64,000 nt of DNA from assembly GCF_011398925.1 (NCBI RefSeq), contig NZ_AP022842.1, positions 3,470,001 through 3,534,000 on the forward strand, written 5' to 3'. Shown here piece after piece: positions 34,111-43,087 of this stretch. The stretch is from Bacillus sp. KH172YL63. Its GTDB lineage: Bacteria > Bacillota > Bacilli > Bacillales > Bacillaceae_B. The number at the start of each line of letters is the position of its first letter. Position 1 is the stretch's first letter. The translations under genes were made by a program, and so were the position numbers. The notes beneath the pieces were generated by a model. It ran no database searches and was not told where the DNA came from. It saw only the letters and a program-made list of their open reading frames with translations.

Positions 34111-35571
34111 TTATTTCATGTGTTGCAGGTATGGCGTAAGATCCACGCCGATTTTTTCTGCAAGCTGTTTCCCAAGCTCTACATCCGCCCGGAAGAAATT
34201 ACACACGGCACGCAGCGCGATCCTTTCATCAATTGCAGAAAGTTCCTGAGAAATGTTTTTAATGACTTGTTCTTTCACTTCCTCCGAATAACTTCTGTAA
34301 ATCCGGCCTGCCTGTCCGAAGTCGTCCGTCTTCCGGATTTTCTGTCTTCCTCTCTCTCCGTTCATAGGCTGCTGCACTTCGGTATATGCCGGCGCTTCCT
34401 TTGGCGTATCTTCGAAGCTGTTCGGCTCATAGTTGACCGACCCTTTCTGCTGCTTGAACGGCATATGTCCGTCCCTCTGATTGTTGGCAACTTGAGCAAA
34501 CGGGCAGTTGATTGGAAGCTGAAGATAATTCGCCCCGATCCGGTAACGCTGTGTATCCGAATAAGAGAATAATCTCCCTTGTAATAGTTTATCTTCAGAC
34601 GGAAGCATCCCATTCACCAGCACACCTGGATTGAACCCTGCAGACTCTGTTTCAGCAAAGACGTTTTCAGGGTTTTTATTTAAAATCATCGTCCCCACAA
34701 AGTGAGATGGAATCTCATCTTCCGGCCAGTCCTTCGTCGCATCCAGTGGATCGAAATCAAATGAGTCCATATCCATAGGATCTAACACCTGAACATAGAG
34801 ATCCCATTCAGGAAACGCTCCTTTTTCAATAGATTCATATAGATCACGGCTAGCGTGGTTAAAGTCCTTCCCTTGCATATCGGCAGCTTCCTCAGCCGAT
34901 AAATGCTGAAGACCCTGCTTCGGCTTCCAGCGGAGCTTAACATACACTGTATTACCGGCAGCGTTCACCCATTTGTACGCATGGACGCTCGATCCCCTCA
35001 TTTGTCTATAATTCGCCGGGATGCCTTCATCTGTAAACAGATGAAGCAGCATGTTCGTTGACTCCGGCGTCAAGGACATGAAATCCCAATAGCGTTCAGG
35101 CTCTTGAATATTCGTTTGCGGATTCGGTTTCAATGAATGGACCATATCCGGGAACTTCATCGCATCACGGATGAAGAAAACAGGCAGGTTATTGCCGACA
35201 AAATCCCAGTTCCCTTCCTCTGTATAAAACTTCACTGCAAATCCCCGGGGATCACGCAAAGTCTCAGGGGAATGCTGACCGTGGACAACGGTAGAGAAGC
35301 GGGCAAATACCGGTGTTTCTGTCCCTTCCTCTTGAAAGAGTGCAGCCTTCGTATATTTTTTCATGCTGTTTTTCGTGATGAAAACACCGTGTGCCCCGGC
35401 CCCTCTTGCGTGCACAACCCGTTCAGGGACTCTTTCCCGGTCAAAATGAGCCAGTTTCTCAATTAGCTGATAATCTTCAAGGAGCGTCGGTCCTCTATCT
35501 CCTGCTGTAATCGAGTTCTGATTATCGCCAATCGGGGCTCCTTGGTTCGTGGTTAAGATTCTATTATTCAT
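34111..35571 (-). CDS. katA: vegetative-type haem catalase
   Basis: A 486-residue small-subunit monofunctional catalase. The active-site segment VPERVVHARGAGAHGVF (catalytic His about 54), distal RFSTVVHGQHSPETLRDPRGFAVKFYT with NWDFVGNNLPVFFIRDAMKFPD (Asn), and the haem-tyrosine motif RLFSYSDTQRYRIGANY (about 335-352) are all present. It removes hydrogen peroxide in the cytosol. Length and layout match B. subtilis KatA. Two PerR boxes flank its promoter. SD AAAGGAGAG precedes the ATG. Confidence 0.97.
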   Translation of the reverse strand: MNNRILTTNQGAPIGDNQNSITAGDRGPTLLEDYQLIEKLAHFDRERVPERVVHARGAGAHGVFITKNSMKKYTKAALFQEEGTETPVFARFSTVVHGQHSPETLRDPRGFAVKFYTEEGNWDFVGNNLPVFFIRDAMKFPDMVHSLKPNPQTNIQEPERYWDFMSLTPESTNMLLHLFTDEGIPANYRQMRGSSVHAYKWVNAAGNTVYVKLRWKPKQGLQHLSAEEAADMQGKDFNHASRDLYESIEKGAFPEWDLYVQVLDPMDMDSFDFDPLDATKDWPEDEIPSHFVGTMILNKNPENVFAETESAGFNPGVLVNGMLPSEDKLLQGRLFSYSDTQRYRIGANYLQLPINCPFAQVANNQRDGHMPFKQQKGSVNYEPNSFEDTPKEAPAYTEVQQPMNGERGRQKIRKTDDFGQAGRIYRSYSEEVKEQVIKNISQELSAIDERIALRAVCNFFRADVELGKQLAEKIGVDLTPYLQHMK

Positions 35572-35589
35572 CTGAAACTCTCCTTTAGA

Positions 35590-35669
35590 TTATAATAATT
35601 ATTAAGTAATTATAGTTATATTTTATCTATTTGAGAACGAATGTCAATTATTATTTATAATTATTTTAA
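35590..35669 (-). promoter_or_regulatory. katA promoter with two PerR boxes
   Basis: On the minus strand: -35 TTGACA (35642-35647), 16-bp spacer, -10 TAAAAT (35620-35625). TTATAATAATTATTA (35590-35604) and TTATAATTATTTTAA (35655-35669) each match 14 of 15 positions of the PerR box TTATAATNATTATAA. One lies downstream of the start site and one upstream of -35, so peroxide derepression by PerR is expected. Confidence 0.82.
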
Positions 35670-35855
35670 ATAAATAATTATTTAAATGAACTTTATCCCC
35701 CTGTCATGCTAGATCGCCCAGTAGTAAATAGGCTCAAAAAGCGTAAAAAATAGGCTGGAGATTCTTCACCCCGCTCTCTCTCATACATTCCTGTTTATTT
35801 ACCATTGTCGGCCCTCTACGGCATTTCACTTTTCGTCCATATTTCTAAAACACAA

Positions 35856-35913
35856 AAAACCGAACGAATTCGACTTTCTGAATGAAAGTCGAATGATCGT
35901 TCGGAATTCTCTC
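35856..35913 (-). terminator. terminator of the aldehyde dehydrogenase-DUF779 operon
   Basis: A long hairpin: CCGAACGA...TTCGACTTTC, loop ATTCA, GAAAGTCGAA...TTCGTTCGG, then TTTTTTG on the minus strand. Confidence 0.85.
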
Positions 35914-35940
35914 TTGTATGTGGAAAGAAGATCTCAAACC

Positions 35941-36276
35941 CTACCTCGGATTGAACAATTTGGAATCGGTAATAAAGCGTACGCCTTCAGTTGATTCCAG
36001 TGAAAATACGCCTCCCCTTCCTTCCCTGACATCCAATATGATTTTGAAATGCTTCCAGTATTCATATTGCTGTTCGTTCATATAAAAAGGACAGTCGGCT
36101 ACAGTACCTACCAATACATCACTGTCACCGATGATCAGATCATCTTGACTTAAACACATAGGGGAACTGCCATCACAACATCCGCCAGACTGATGGAATA
36201 AAAGAGGGCCGTGCTTTTCCTTTAATTTTTCCATCAGTCTGAGGGCTCGTTCTGTCGCCTCTAGTCGCTGTTCCAT
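35941..36276 (-). CDS. DUF779 domain-containing protein
   Basis: A 111-residue protein of the DUF779 family, recognisable by HQSGGCCDGSSPMCL (three cysteines, about residues 29-43), VLVGTVADCPFYM and DVREGRGGVFSLES. It follows the aldehyde dehydrogenase by 1 bp, an association seen widely for ExaC/AldA-type enzymes (known from other genomes). It may assist or protect that enzyme; the Cys-rich segment suggests metal or thiol chemistry. Function unproven. Confidence 0.88.
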   Translation of the reverse strand: MEQRLEATERALRLMEKLKEKHGPLLFHQSGGCCDGSSPMCLSQDDLIIGDSDVLVGTVADCPFYMNEQQYEYWKHFKIILDVREGRGGVFSLESTEGVRFITDSKLFNPR

Positions 36277-36277
36277 T

Positions 36278-37798
36278 TTAGAAGAATCCTAACGCTTTTG
36301 GACTATAGCTAACTAGTAAATTCTTTGTTTGTTGATAGTGTGACAGCATCATTTTGTGATTTTCACGGCCGATACCGGACATTTTGTAGCCCCCGAATGC
36401 GGCATGAGCCGGATATTGGTGATAGCAGTTTGTCCATACGCGGCCCGCTTCGATGTCCCGTCCAAAGCGATATGCCGTATTCATATCCCGCGTCCACACT
36501 CCTGCTCCCAGGCCGTAAAGTGTATCGTTGGCAATTTCCAGTGCTTCTTCTTTCGTCTTGAAAGTAGTGACAGACACAACCGGACCGAATATTTCTTCCT
36601 GGAAGATACGCATTTTATTGTGACCCTTGAATACGGTCGGCTTCACATAAAATCCTTTTTCTTGATCGCCGTCAAGCGTATTCTGTTCGCCGCCGATCAA
36701 TACTTCCGCACCTTCTTCTTTTCCGATTTCGATATAAGAAAGGATCTTATCCAATTGCTCCTCTGAAGCCTGGGCACCGAGCATCGTCTCTGAATCCAAC
36801 GGGTTTCCTTGTTTGATTTGCTTGACCCTTTCAATCGCCCGCTCCATGAACTTATCGTAGATGGATTCTTGAATGAGTGCTCTTGATGGGCATGTGCATA
36901 CTTCCCCTTGATTCAGGGCGAACATCACGAAGCCTTCGACTGCTTTATCAAGGAAATCATCATCCTGATCCATGACATCTTCAAAGAAGATATTCGGGGA
37001 TTTACCGCCGAGCTCCAATGTCACCGGGATGATATTTTGTGAAGCATACTGCATGATCAGGCGGCCGGTCGTCGTTTCACCGGTGAAGGCTACCTTTCCT
37101 ACCCGCTTGCTTTGGGCAAGTGGCTTCCCTGCTTCCACACCGAAACCTTGCACGACATTCAGTACACCCTTCGGCAGCAGGTCTTCGATCAATTCCAACA
37201 GGACCATGATCGATGCAGGCGTTTGTTCAGCCGGCTTCAGGACGACACAGTTCCCTGCAGCGAGGGCAGGGGCGATTTTCCACACAGCCATCAGGATCGG
37301 GAAGTTCCAAGGGATAATTTGTGCCACAACGCCGATCGGCTCATGGAAATGATAGGAAACCGTATCATTGTCGATTTCTCCAAGAGACCCTTCCTGTCCC
37401 CTGATACAGCCTGCGAAGTAACGGAAATGATCGACAGCAAGCGGTAAGTCGGCCGCCAGCGTCTCACGTACAGGCTTACCGTTATCCCACGTTTCAGCGA
37501 CGGCGAGCATTTCCAGGTTTTCCTCCATACGATCTGCAATTTTATTCAGGATGCTTGCTCTTTCTGCTACAGACGTCTTGCCCCAGGCTGCTTTAGCCGC
37601 ATGGGCCGCATCCAGTGCCTTCTCTACATCCTCTTTATTTGACCGGGCAATTTTTGTAAACACCTGGCCTGTCACAGGCGAGACATTCTCAAAGTACTCC
37701 CCGCTTGCCGGCGGTACATATTCCCCACCGATATAGTTTTCATATTTGTCCTTGAACTGTACCAATGAACCTTCAGTATTCGGATTATTATAAAGCAT
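36278..37798 (-). CDS. aldehyde dehydrogenase, ExaC/acetaldehyde type
   Basis: A 506-residue NAD-dependent ALDH. Signatures: [36 protein letters not shown], Glu in [13 protein letters not shown] and the catalytic Cys in [14 protein letters not shown] (about 304), the GEVCTCPSR form being typical of ExaC/AcoD acetaldehyde dehydrogenases. The ATG at 37798 follows GGAGGATG; the upstream frame to 37894 overlaps the promoter. Operon with DUF779. It probably oxidises acetaldehyde or related short aldehydes. Confidence 0.92.
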   Translation of the reverse strand: MLYNNPNTEGSLVQFKDKYENYIGGEYVPPASGEYFENVSPVTGQVFTKIARSNKEDVEKALDAAHAAKAAWGKTSVAERASILNKIADRMEENLEMLAVAETWDNGKPVRETLAADLPLAVDHFRYFAGCIRGQEGSLGEIDNDTVSYHFHEPIGVVAQIIPWNFPILMAVWKIAPALAAGNCVVLKPAEQTPASIMVLLELIEDLLPKGVLNVVQGFGVEAGKPLAQSKRVGKVAFTGETTTGRLIMQYASQNIIPVTLELGGKSPNIFFEDVMDQDDDFLDKAVEGFVMFALNQGEVCTCPSRALIQESIYDKFMERAIERVKQIKQGNPLDSETMLGAQASEEQLDKILSYIEIGKEEGAEVLIGGEQNTLDGDQEKGFYVKPTVFKGHNKMRIFQEEIFGPVVSVTTFKTKEEALEIANDTLYGLGAGVWTRDMNTAYRFGRDIEAGRVWTNCYHQYPAHAAFGGYKMSGIGRENHKMMLSHYQQTKNLLVSYSPKALGFF

Positions 37799-37832
37799 GT
37801 AACATCCTCCTATTGGTATGTATTCACCATAA

Positions 37833-37881
37833 TTAAAGCGCTTCCATTTTTCATTATAAGACATCATTAAGGTACGGACAA
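37833..37881 (-). promoter_or_regulatory. aldehyde dehydrogenase promoter with cre-like site
   Basis: On the minus strand: -35 TTGTCC (37876-37881), 17-bp spacer, -10 TATAAT (37853-37858). At about +1 to +14 lies TGGAAGCGCTTTAA (37833-37846), matching 12 of 14 cre positions with a palindromic core, consistent with CcpA roadblock repression. Confidence 0.65.
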
Positions 37882-37986
37882 GTTTATTGTTCAAAAATTC
37901 TATATTTTTTGTTAATTTATGATACGTTTCTACATCTTTCTTCGTTTCAGCTCAGGAATTTCCAGCCATACGTTCAACATAACCAT

Positions 37987-38042
37987 AAAAAAACCGGACG
38001 ACATTTGCTTCCAATGATGGATTACGAATGTCTTCCGGACTT
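37987..38042 (-). terminator. terminator of the MEDS gene
   Basis: AAGTCCGGAAGACATT (38027-38042 reversed) pairs with AATGTCGTCCGGTT (37992-38005) with one mismatch, followed by TTTTTTATGG on the minus strand. Confidence 0.7.
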
Positions 38043-38077
38043 TCACACAAATTTATTACATTCACTTTTGATCCCGA

Positions 38078-38632
38078 TCAGGTATACACATTCGACGGAA
38101 CGATATCTTCATCCGTCATGATGTGACCATGACTCTTCTTCAAGGCTTCCTCAAGGTGGTCAGGCATGAGAGCTGCGTTATAGGCACAGACGATGGTGAG
38201 TTTATGTTCATGAAGGACCCGGTCCGTTTCTTCTTCAAACCATTGAATGATCGGAGATGGATCATCCAGCGTCCCCCATTCTACGTTGGTCCACGACCTG
38301 AAAGGGATTTCCTCCTCAAGAAAGGGCGTAATGCTTTTCGTCAATTGTTCATAAATTGCAGGCGGATGGTAGCTGCCGCTCGATTGATAAAACTCAAAGT
38401 TGCTGACGATATGGAGTTTTTCTGACTCCTCATCCGTCAAACGGCCATCGAGCCTTTTTTTCAATTCGTTCAGATTTTTTTCATTCTCAATGAGCAGGAT
38501 GGATTCTCCCGCTTCAATTCCCTGGACAATGTAGGCCACGGCATTATTTAAATATGCGTTTCGATCATGATAGGAGTATAAAACATGAGTGCATTCCCTA
38601 CTTGTTAATAAATCGGTTATTTTTTCTTTCAC
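38078..38632 (-). CDS. MEDS domain-containing protein
   Basis: A 184-residue soluble protein consisting of one MEDS domain (methanogen/methylotroph DcmR sensory): HVLYSYHDRNAYLNNAVAYIVQGIEAGESILLIENE (18-53), a middle FRSWTNVEWG, and LTIVCAYNAALMPDHLEEALKKSHGHIMTDEDI (about 145-177), typical of this RecA-like sensory fold. No DNA-binding or kinase domain is attached, so it may bind a small ligand or partner. It is upstream of, and parallel to, the aldehyde dehydrogenase operon but has its own terminator. Family call is by pattern. Confidence 0.75.
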   Translation of the reverse strand: MKEKITDLLTSRECTHVLYSYHDRNAYLNNAVAYIVQGIEAGESILLIENEKNLNELKKRLDGRLTDEESEKLHIVSNFEFYQSSGSYHPPAIYEQLTKSITPFLEEEIPFRSWTNVEWGTLDDPSPIIQWFEEETDRVLHEHKLTIVCAYNAALMPDHLEEALKKSHGHIMTDEDIVPSNVYT

Positions 38633-38757
38633 TCACTCTCACCTTCCCCCTACTTTTTTCTTTATCTACTTCTTGTTATTCGCTAAAAGGATTCAAAACC
38701 CTCTATATTCATAATATTAATCGAGTAGGAGGGGATGATTAATCCCCGACCTCTCAC

Positions 38758-38791
38758 ACCACCGTACGTACCGATCGGTATACGGCGGTTC
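38758..38791 (-). ncRNA. group II intron domain V
   Basis: A 34-nt hairpin on the minus strand: GAACCGCCGTATACC, GATC, GGTACGTACGGTGGT. It has the CGC triad at the base and a two-base CG bulge, as in the O. iheyensis intron. Directly downstream of the IEP stop codon. Confidence 0.88.
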
Positions 38792-38793
38792 AA

Positions 38794-40051
38794 TCAAGAT
38801 GGTTGACGAAGACTTTCATACCTACCGATAAGACTTAGGAGCCCTTGGCGATTCCAAAATTGCCAAGGGTTCTGTGTAGTATTGGACTTTGTGCGACCCT
38901 CCAATATCCCTTCCGGGTATTTCCCCATTCATATGCCTTCCATTTTGGAACGCCGAGCGCAATGAGGTTACGGACTTTAGTTTTCGGCAGTTTCCACTGC
39001 TTCCACAGACACATTCGCAATCTTCTTCTGATCCATGCATCCAGGTATTTTAGGATGCTATGTGTATCAGCCAGCTGAAAATAGCCGATCCATCCCATTA
39101 AATATTGGTTCAGCTTTCTGATTCGTCCCTCCATCGACCATCCTGAAGATCTGGAAGTTAGATAACGGATTTTCTGTTTCAACCGTTTTATACTTTGGGA
39201 GGCAACTCTGACTTTTGGTTTACGATTCGATGTAAAGCTAAAGCCAAGGAACGTTCTTCTCCAAGGTCTATCCACCGCAGATTTCTTTCGGTTTACCTTC
39301 AATTTAAGTTTCTTCTCAAGAAACGTCGTCACTGAAGTCATCACCCGGTTACCGGCTTTTGGCGAACGGACAAAGATATTACAATCATCTGCGTACCGTA
39401 TAAAACGTAGCCCCGTTTCTCTAATTCCTGGTCCAGTTCATTCAAAATGATGTTAGAAAGCAATGGACTGAGAGGTCCGCCCTGTGGCGTACCTTCCTCG
39501 CTTTTCACCTTTACACCTTCTATCATAATTCCTGCATTGAGGTAAGAACGAATCAGTTTCAGAAGTGCTTTGTCCTTTACTTTCTTCGCCAGAAGACCCA
39601 TGAGCTTATCATGATTCACTCTGTCAAAGAATTTCTCTAAATCAATATCGATAACCCAGCGATATCCTTCCCGGATATACATCTTCGCTTTTCTAACGGC
39701 GTCATGGGCACTCCGATTTGGTCGGAACCCATAACTATGATCAGAGAAGGTCGGCTCGTATATCCCGGAGAGTATTTGGGCAATTGATTGTTGAATCATA
39801 CGGTCTGTCACCGTTGGGATGCCTAACAACCGGACGCCGCCGTCTGGTTTCGGGATTTCGATCCGACGTACCGGGTCCGGCTTGTAGGTTCCCCCAAGGA
39901 GATTCTTGCGAATCGACTGCCATTCGCGCATGATATGCGATCGCAGGTTTTGTACGGGCATATCATCCACGCCATGGCTTCCCTTATTACGTTCTACACG
40001 TTTCAGTGCTTCAAGCATATTCGGTTTAGACAGAATCATATTCATCAACAT
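38794..40051 (-). pseudogene. ltrA: group II intron reverse transcriptase/maturase, frameshifted twice
   Basis: Reconstructed, a 419-residue class C intron protein: RT domain (NMLEALKRVERNKGSHGVD start; LGIPTVTDRMIQQSIAQ; SYGFRPNRSAHDAV; EGTPQGGPLSPLLSN), YADD catalytic box, and maturase domain X (MEGRIRKLNQYLMGWIGYF, NTRKGYWRVAQSPIL). The frame breaks at a GGGG tract (39411-39414) just before YADD, which then reads in the next frame as FIRYADDCNIF. It breaks again at a GGG tract (38842-38844), after which ...LLSLIGRYESLRQPS restores a normal C-terminus with a stop at 38794. Adding one G at each tract gives a single open frame. Start at 40051 (AAGGAA SD). Confidence 0.88.
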
Positions 40052-40608
40052 CACTGATATTCCTTTCCTTCGTGTGTCACGTTTCCTCTTTCGATGGCCC
40101 TGCCTCACACTTCCACCAGCCCTCACGGAATTCACCGTTACCTCTAAATGGACAGCTCTTTTCAGATTGTCTGTGAGTCTCTCAGTTACCATGAGCCAGG
40201 TCGTGGCACTCTCTTAATTGTTCAGTCCTTCCCGGCTTCCTCGAGAAAAGCCGGTACTATGACCTCGGCTGACTTCTGGCGGTTCAGCGGAGAATCACTT
40301 CTCCGGTTACCAAGTGTTCAAGGCGTATCCGTCAGATCTCCCCGGGTAAGAGTGTAATCTTTCCCTCCATCTATCCGCCTCATTTACTTTCTGCACCTTC
40401 GACAGTTCGGACTTCATCTTGTATTGCAGACTCATCCAGTGCAACAAGCCTTATATGAGATTCGTGTTCCTCGGACCGGAGGTTTGCCGCCCGCTTCCTT
40501 CAGATTCCAGGTCACCCCGGACACCCTTGCGTTAAGCTAACCGCTACAACTGTCTTCACGGCTCGGGACTCTCACCCTATAGATTACACCCATGCCGGGC
40601 GCACAATC

Positions 40609-40643
40609 AAAAAAGACTGCCCTTTAAAAGGACAGTCTTTTTC
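40609..40643 (-). terminator. terminator of yugI and intron insertion target
   Basis: AAAAGACTGTCCTT and AAGGGCAGTCTTTT arms with a short loop (40611-40641), then TTTTTGATT on the minus strand. The group II intron starts right after this T tract, at 40604. Confidence 0.9.
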
Positions 40644-40653
40644 ATGAAATCAA

Positions 40654-41061
40654 TTATTTCTTGATTAGATCTTCACGCTCTGATTTCTCGATCCACTCTT
40701 CAAGCTTATCTTTAAGCGTATTGAAACCTGCAGGTGTTGATTCTTCAACTGCTGGTTTTACACTTCCTTGACGGCGAGGTTTTTTCGCTGCAGCCGGTTT
40801 TGCTTGTGGCGCTGGAGCTTCTTCTGTAGCACGGATTGAAAGGCTGATTTTGCCAGCAGCTTCGTCCACAGATAGAACTTTAACCTTTACTTCGTCACCT
40901 ACTGAAAGGTGCTCACTTACGTCTTTAACAAAGCCGTGAGTGATTTCAGAGATATGAACTAATCCTTGTGTTTCTTCGTCAAGTGCAACGAACGCACCGT
41001 ATGGTTGAATGCCTGTAACTTTACCTGTTACAACAGATCCTGTTTCGAATTTTGTAGTCAT
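40654..41061 (-). CDS. yugI: S1 RNA-binding domain protein, general stress protein 13
   Basis: A 135-residue protein with one S1 domain (residues about 6-75: GSVVTGKVTGIQPYGAFVALDEETQGLVHISEITHGFVKD...VKVKVLSVDEAAGKISLSIRA), a basic Pro/Ala/Lys linker and a conserved C-terminal TLKDKLEEWIEKSEREDLIKK helix. Nearly superimposable on B. subtilis YugI (GSP13), a stress-induced RNA or ribosome-associated protein. ATG at 41061 follows GGAGTG; the upstream frame has no SD. Confidence 0.93.
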   Translation of the reverse strand: MTTKFETGSVVTGKVTGIQPYGAFVALDEETQGLVHISEITHGFVKDVSEHLSVGDEVKVKVLSVDEAAGKISLSIRATEEAPAPQAKPAAAKKPRRQGSVKPAVEESTPAGFNTLKDKLEEWIEKSEREDLIKK

Positions 41062-41255
41062 GGTAACACTCCTAGTATATATATTATTTTTCGTCTTTAC
41101 ACGCAATTGTAGATTATATCATAGATTGGGCCATTCGGCAAAGGGATATTATCTTCCCTCTTTCACCCAACATCCGGATATCATCCATTATTGCATTCTC
41201 ACTAGTTAGGGTTCCCCATTGTGACCATTATTAAAACAGCGTCTGCCCAGGTACG

Positions 41256-42500
41256 TCAGGATCCTTCGTATATGTCCTCCGTCTGTTTAGAAAGTATGAC
41301 CGGCGTGTGCTGAATCCATCGTTCAGGCTTGATGAAACGGGATTGTTCCAACTCTTCATAAACCTCTCTCACACCCTCTGCTGTCGCAGTTCCCTCGTAC
41401 TCTTCCTGTAAATATCGATAAGCATCTTTCACTTCCTGCTTCAGTCCTCCATTGTCATCAAAAATGGGCTGACTGGTGGTGCCTCTTGTGAAGGATTGAT
41501 ACAGCAGGTCATATTCATGCTCTACTTCTTTCCTGAAGCGGGACGAATCAGATAAGTAAATTAACATCTTTTCATAATCTATCAATCGAACGGCGGCATC
41601 GTTCCATGAGCCGGTGAACACCCCCGCCTGAATGAAACGGTCGAACCTGGAAAGCAAATAGCTTTCATATGGATCGGGAAGGGCATCAGGGTTTACCATC
41701 ATCTTATAATACTTGTCATCGAACTCAGGTTTAACCCGGTCCGCCTTTTGATCATAGGTGAGTGTCACCCCATTATTGAACATGCCCTGCCTGACCTTTG
41801 ATAATAGTGTGGGATCATCCTCGTGCTTTTGATTAAACTCAGTCATATTAATCTTTCCATCTTCAATGTGACCCCGCCAAAATTCCTCATGCTCATTCAG
41901 TACCTCTTCATAGATGGGCAGGATGTCTTTTTCCTTTGAAACAAAATCGTCCACCCATACTTCAGCCTCAGCAGCCGACAACAGACCTGTCAGTGTCTTC
42001 ATCATGACATCAGGTGTAGTCAGCCGTTGATTCATCTCTTCTTCAGCCCGCTGGAACCATTCCCTTTTCTGTGCAGCGGACACATCACGCTTCGGGATCG
42101 ATTCAATGTATTTCATATGCATCTTTGATTCCTCTGACATTTCCGTTTTGTTGAACAGGGACTGAGTGAATCCGAGACGGTCCATGGCCATGGATTCCAA
42201 TGAATCATAGTGAATCTGTAATTTCTCCATTTCATCCTGCCAACGATTTTCTTCTTCACCAGATTGCTCTCCCTGTTTCCCCCCCTGATCACTCATCGTC
42301 ATTTGAAGGAACAGGACCGCTCCAATCAAGACCACCCCGATCATGCCTGCCACATATGACCATTGAAAAGTCGATTTCCTTCTTGGGGGACGGTCTCTTT
42401 TTACTTCCTGAATCATATCCGAAGGGTCGGTAAAGGCTGGGATTTCATCATACGATCGCTTCAACCGTTCCATACGCTTCCCGAATTTTTGTTCATCCAT
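41256..42500 (-). CDS. putative anti-sigma factor, single-pass membrane protein
   Basis: A 414-residue protein with a cytosolic N-terminus (residues 1-45, rich in charged residues, MERLKRSYDEIPAFTDPSDMIQEVKRDRPPRRKST), one transmembrane helix (about 47-68, YVAGMIGVVLIGAVLFLQM) and a large, mostly helical extracytoplasmic domain. It overlaps the ECF sigma gene by 8 bp, which identifies it by position as the cognate regulator. I do not recognise the extracytoplasmic domain; no DUF3298 or zinc-binding anti-sigma motif (HxxxCxxC) is visible. It probably senses an envelope signal. Confidence 0.7.
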   Translation of the reverse strand: MDEQKFGKRMERLKRSYDEIPAFTDPSDMIQEVKRDRPPRRKSTFQWSYVAGMIGVVLIGAVLFLQMTMSDQGGKQGEQSGEEENRWQDEMEKLQIHYDSLESMAMDRLGFTQSLFNKTEMSEESKMHMKYIESIPKRDVSAAQKREWFQRAEEEMNQRLTTPDVMMKTLTGLLSAAEAEVWVDDFVSKEKDILPIYEEVLNEHEEFWRGHIEDGKINMTEFNQKHEDDPTLLSKVRQGMFNNGVTLTYDQKADRVKPEFDDKYYKMMVNPDALPDPYESYLLSRFDRFIQAGVFTGSWNDAAVRLIDYEKMLIYLSDSSRFRKEVEHEYDLLYQSFTRGTTSQPIFDDNGGLKQEVKDAYRYLQEEYEGTATAEGVREVYEELEQSRFIKPERWIQHTPVILSKQTEDIYEGS

Positions 42501-43050
42501 TTCTTTTCCCCTCCCTTTTCTCAGCCTGCTCCAATCGTTTCTTTAAGAGGTTCTTCCCCCTCAACAGCCTGGTTTTGACAGTTGATAAAGGAATGGAAAG
42601 AATATCTGCCATCTCTTCATACTTCTTTTCATGGAAATAATGGAGGATGATCGGTATGCGATACTTTTCATCGAGCGCCTGAATGCATTCATGCAGCATG
42701 CGATCCTCCTCATCTTTCAGCAATTGTCCATGGGGCGTCTCAGCCTCCTGCTCCGCTTGCTTTTTTATACTCCTGATCTTTAAAAAGTATTGGTACTCTT
42801 TCCGTTTAAAGTCACGGGATACGTTAAGTGTGATCTTATAAAGCCATGATGTGAATTTTGCATAAGAAAAACCGTCCAGGAAACGGTATACGCGAAGAAA
42901 GACCTTCTGTGCAATGTCAGGGATATCCCCATACGAGTGCCCCATCTGGTAAGCAAACCGCTCCACGACCGGTGAATATTTGCCGATTAATTGACCGTAG
43001 GCTGTTAAATCTCCTTTTTTCGCCTGGCTGATCAGATGTTCATCTTCCAC
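42493..43050 (-). CDS. ECF-type RNA polymerase sigma factor
   Basis: A 185-residue sigma-70 family protein. Region 2 (DLTAYGQLIGKYSPVVERFAYQMGHSYGDIPDIAQKVFLRVYRFLDGFSYAKFTSWLYKITLNVSRDFKR, residues about 14-85) and region 4 (LDEKYRIPIILHYFHEKKYEEMADILSIPLSTVKTRLLRGKNLLKKRL, about 125-175). The ATG at 43071 precedes the SD; AGGAGG lies 9 bases before the in-frame GTG at 43050, which I take as the start. It overlaps the anti-sigma gene and has an ECF-type promoter upstream. Which B. subtilis ECF factor it matches is unclear. Confidence 0.9.
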   Translation of the reverse strand: MEDEHLISQAKKGDLTAYGQLIGKYSPVVERFAYQMGHSYGDIPDIAQKVFLRVYRFLDGFSYAKFTSWLYKITLNVSRDFKRKEYQYFLKIRSIKKQAEQEAETPHGQLLKDEEDRMLHECIQALDEKYRIPIILHYFHEKKYEEMADILSIPLSTVKTRLLRGKNLLKKRLEQAEKREGKRNG

Positions 43051-43087
43051 ACACGGTCCCCTCCTGTTCATTTGTTGTCTTATATAT

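Larger units (their letters stand above)
38720..40604 (-). mobile_element. group IIC intron (bacterial class C)
   Basis: About 1885 bp. The minus strand begins at 40604 with GTGCGCCCGGCATGGGTG and continues with the domain I features of the Oceanobacillus iheyensis type IIC intron (GGGTGAGAGTCCCGA, TTAACGCAAGGGTGTCC, AACACGAA). Domain V lies at 38758-38791 (catalytic CGC triad, CG bulge), domain VI follows, and the 3' end is near 38720-38726 (...CTCCTACTCGAT). It encodes a reverse transcriptase in domain IV. The 5' exon ends right after the yugI terminator hairpin, the known target type for class C introns. Boundaries by family knowledge. Confidence 0.9.
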
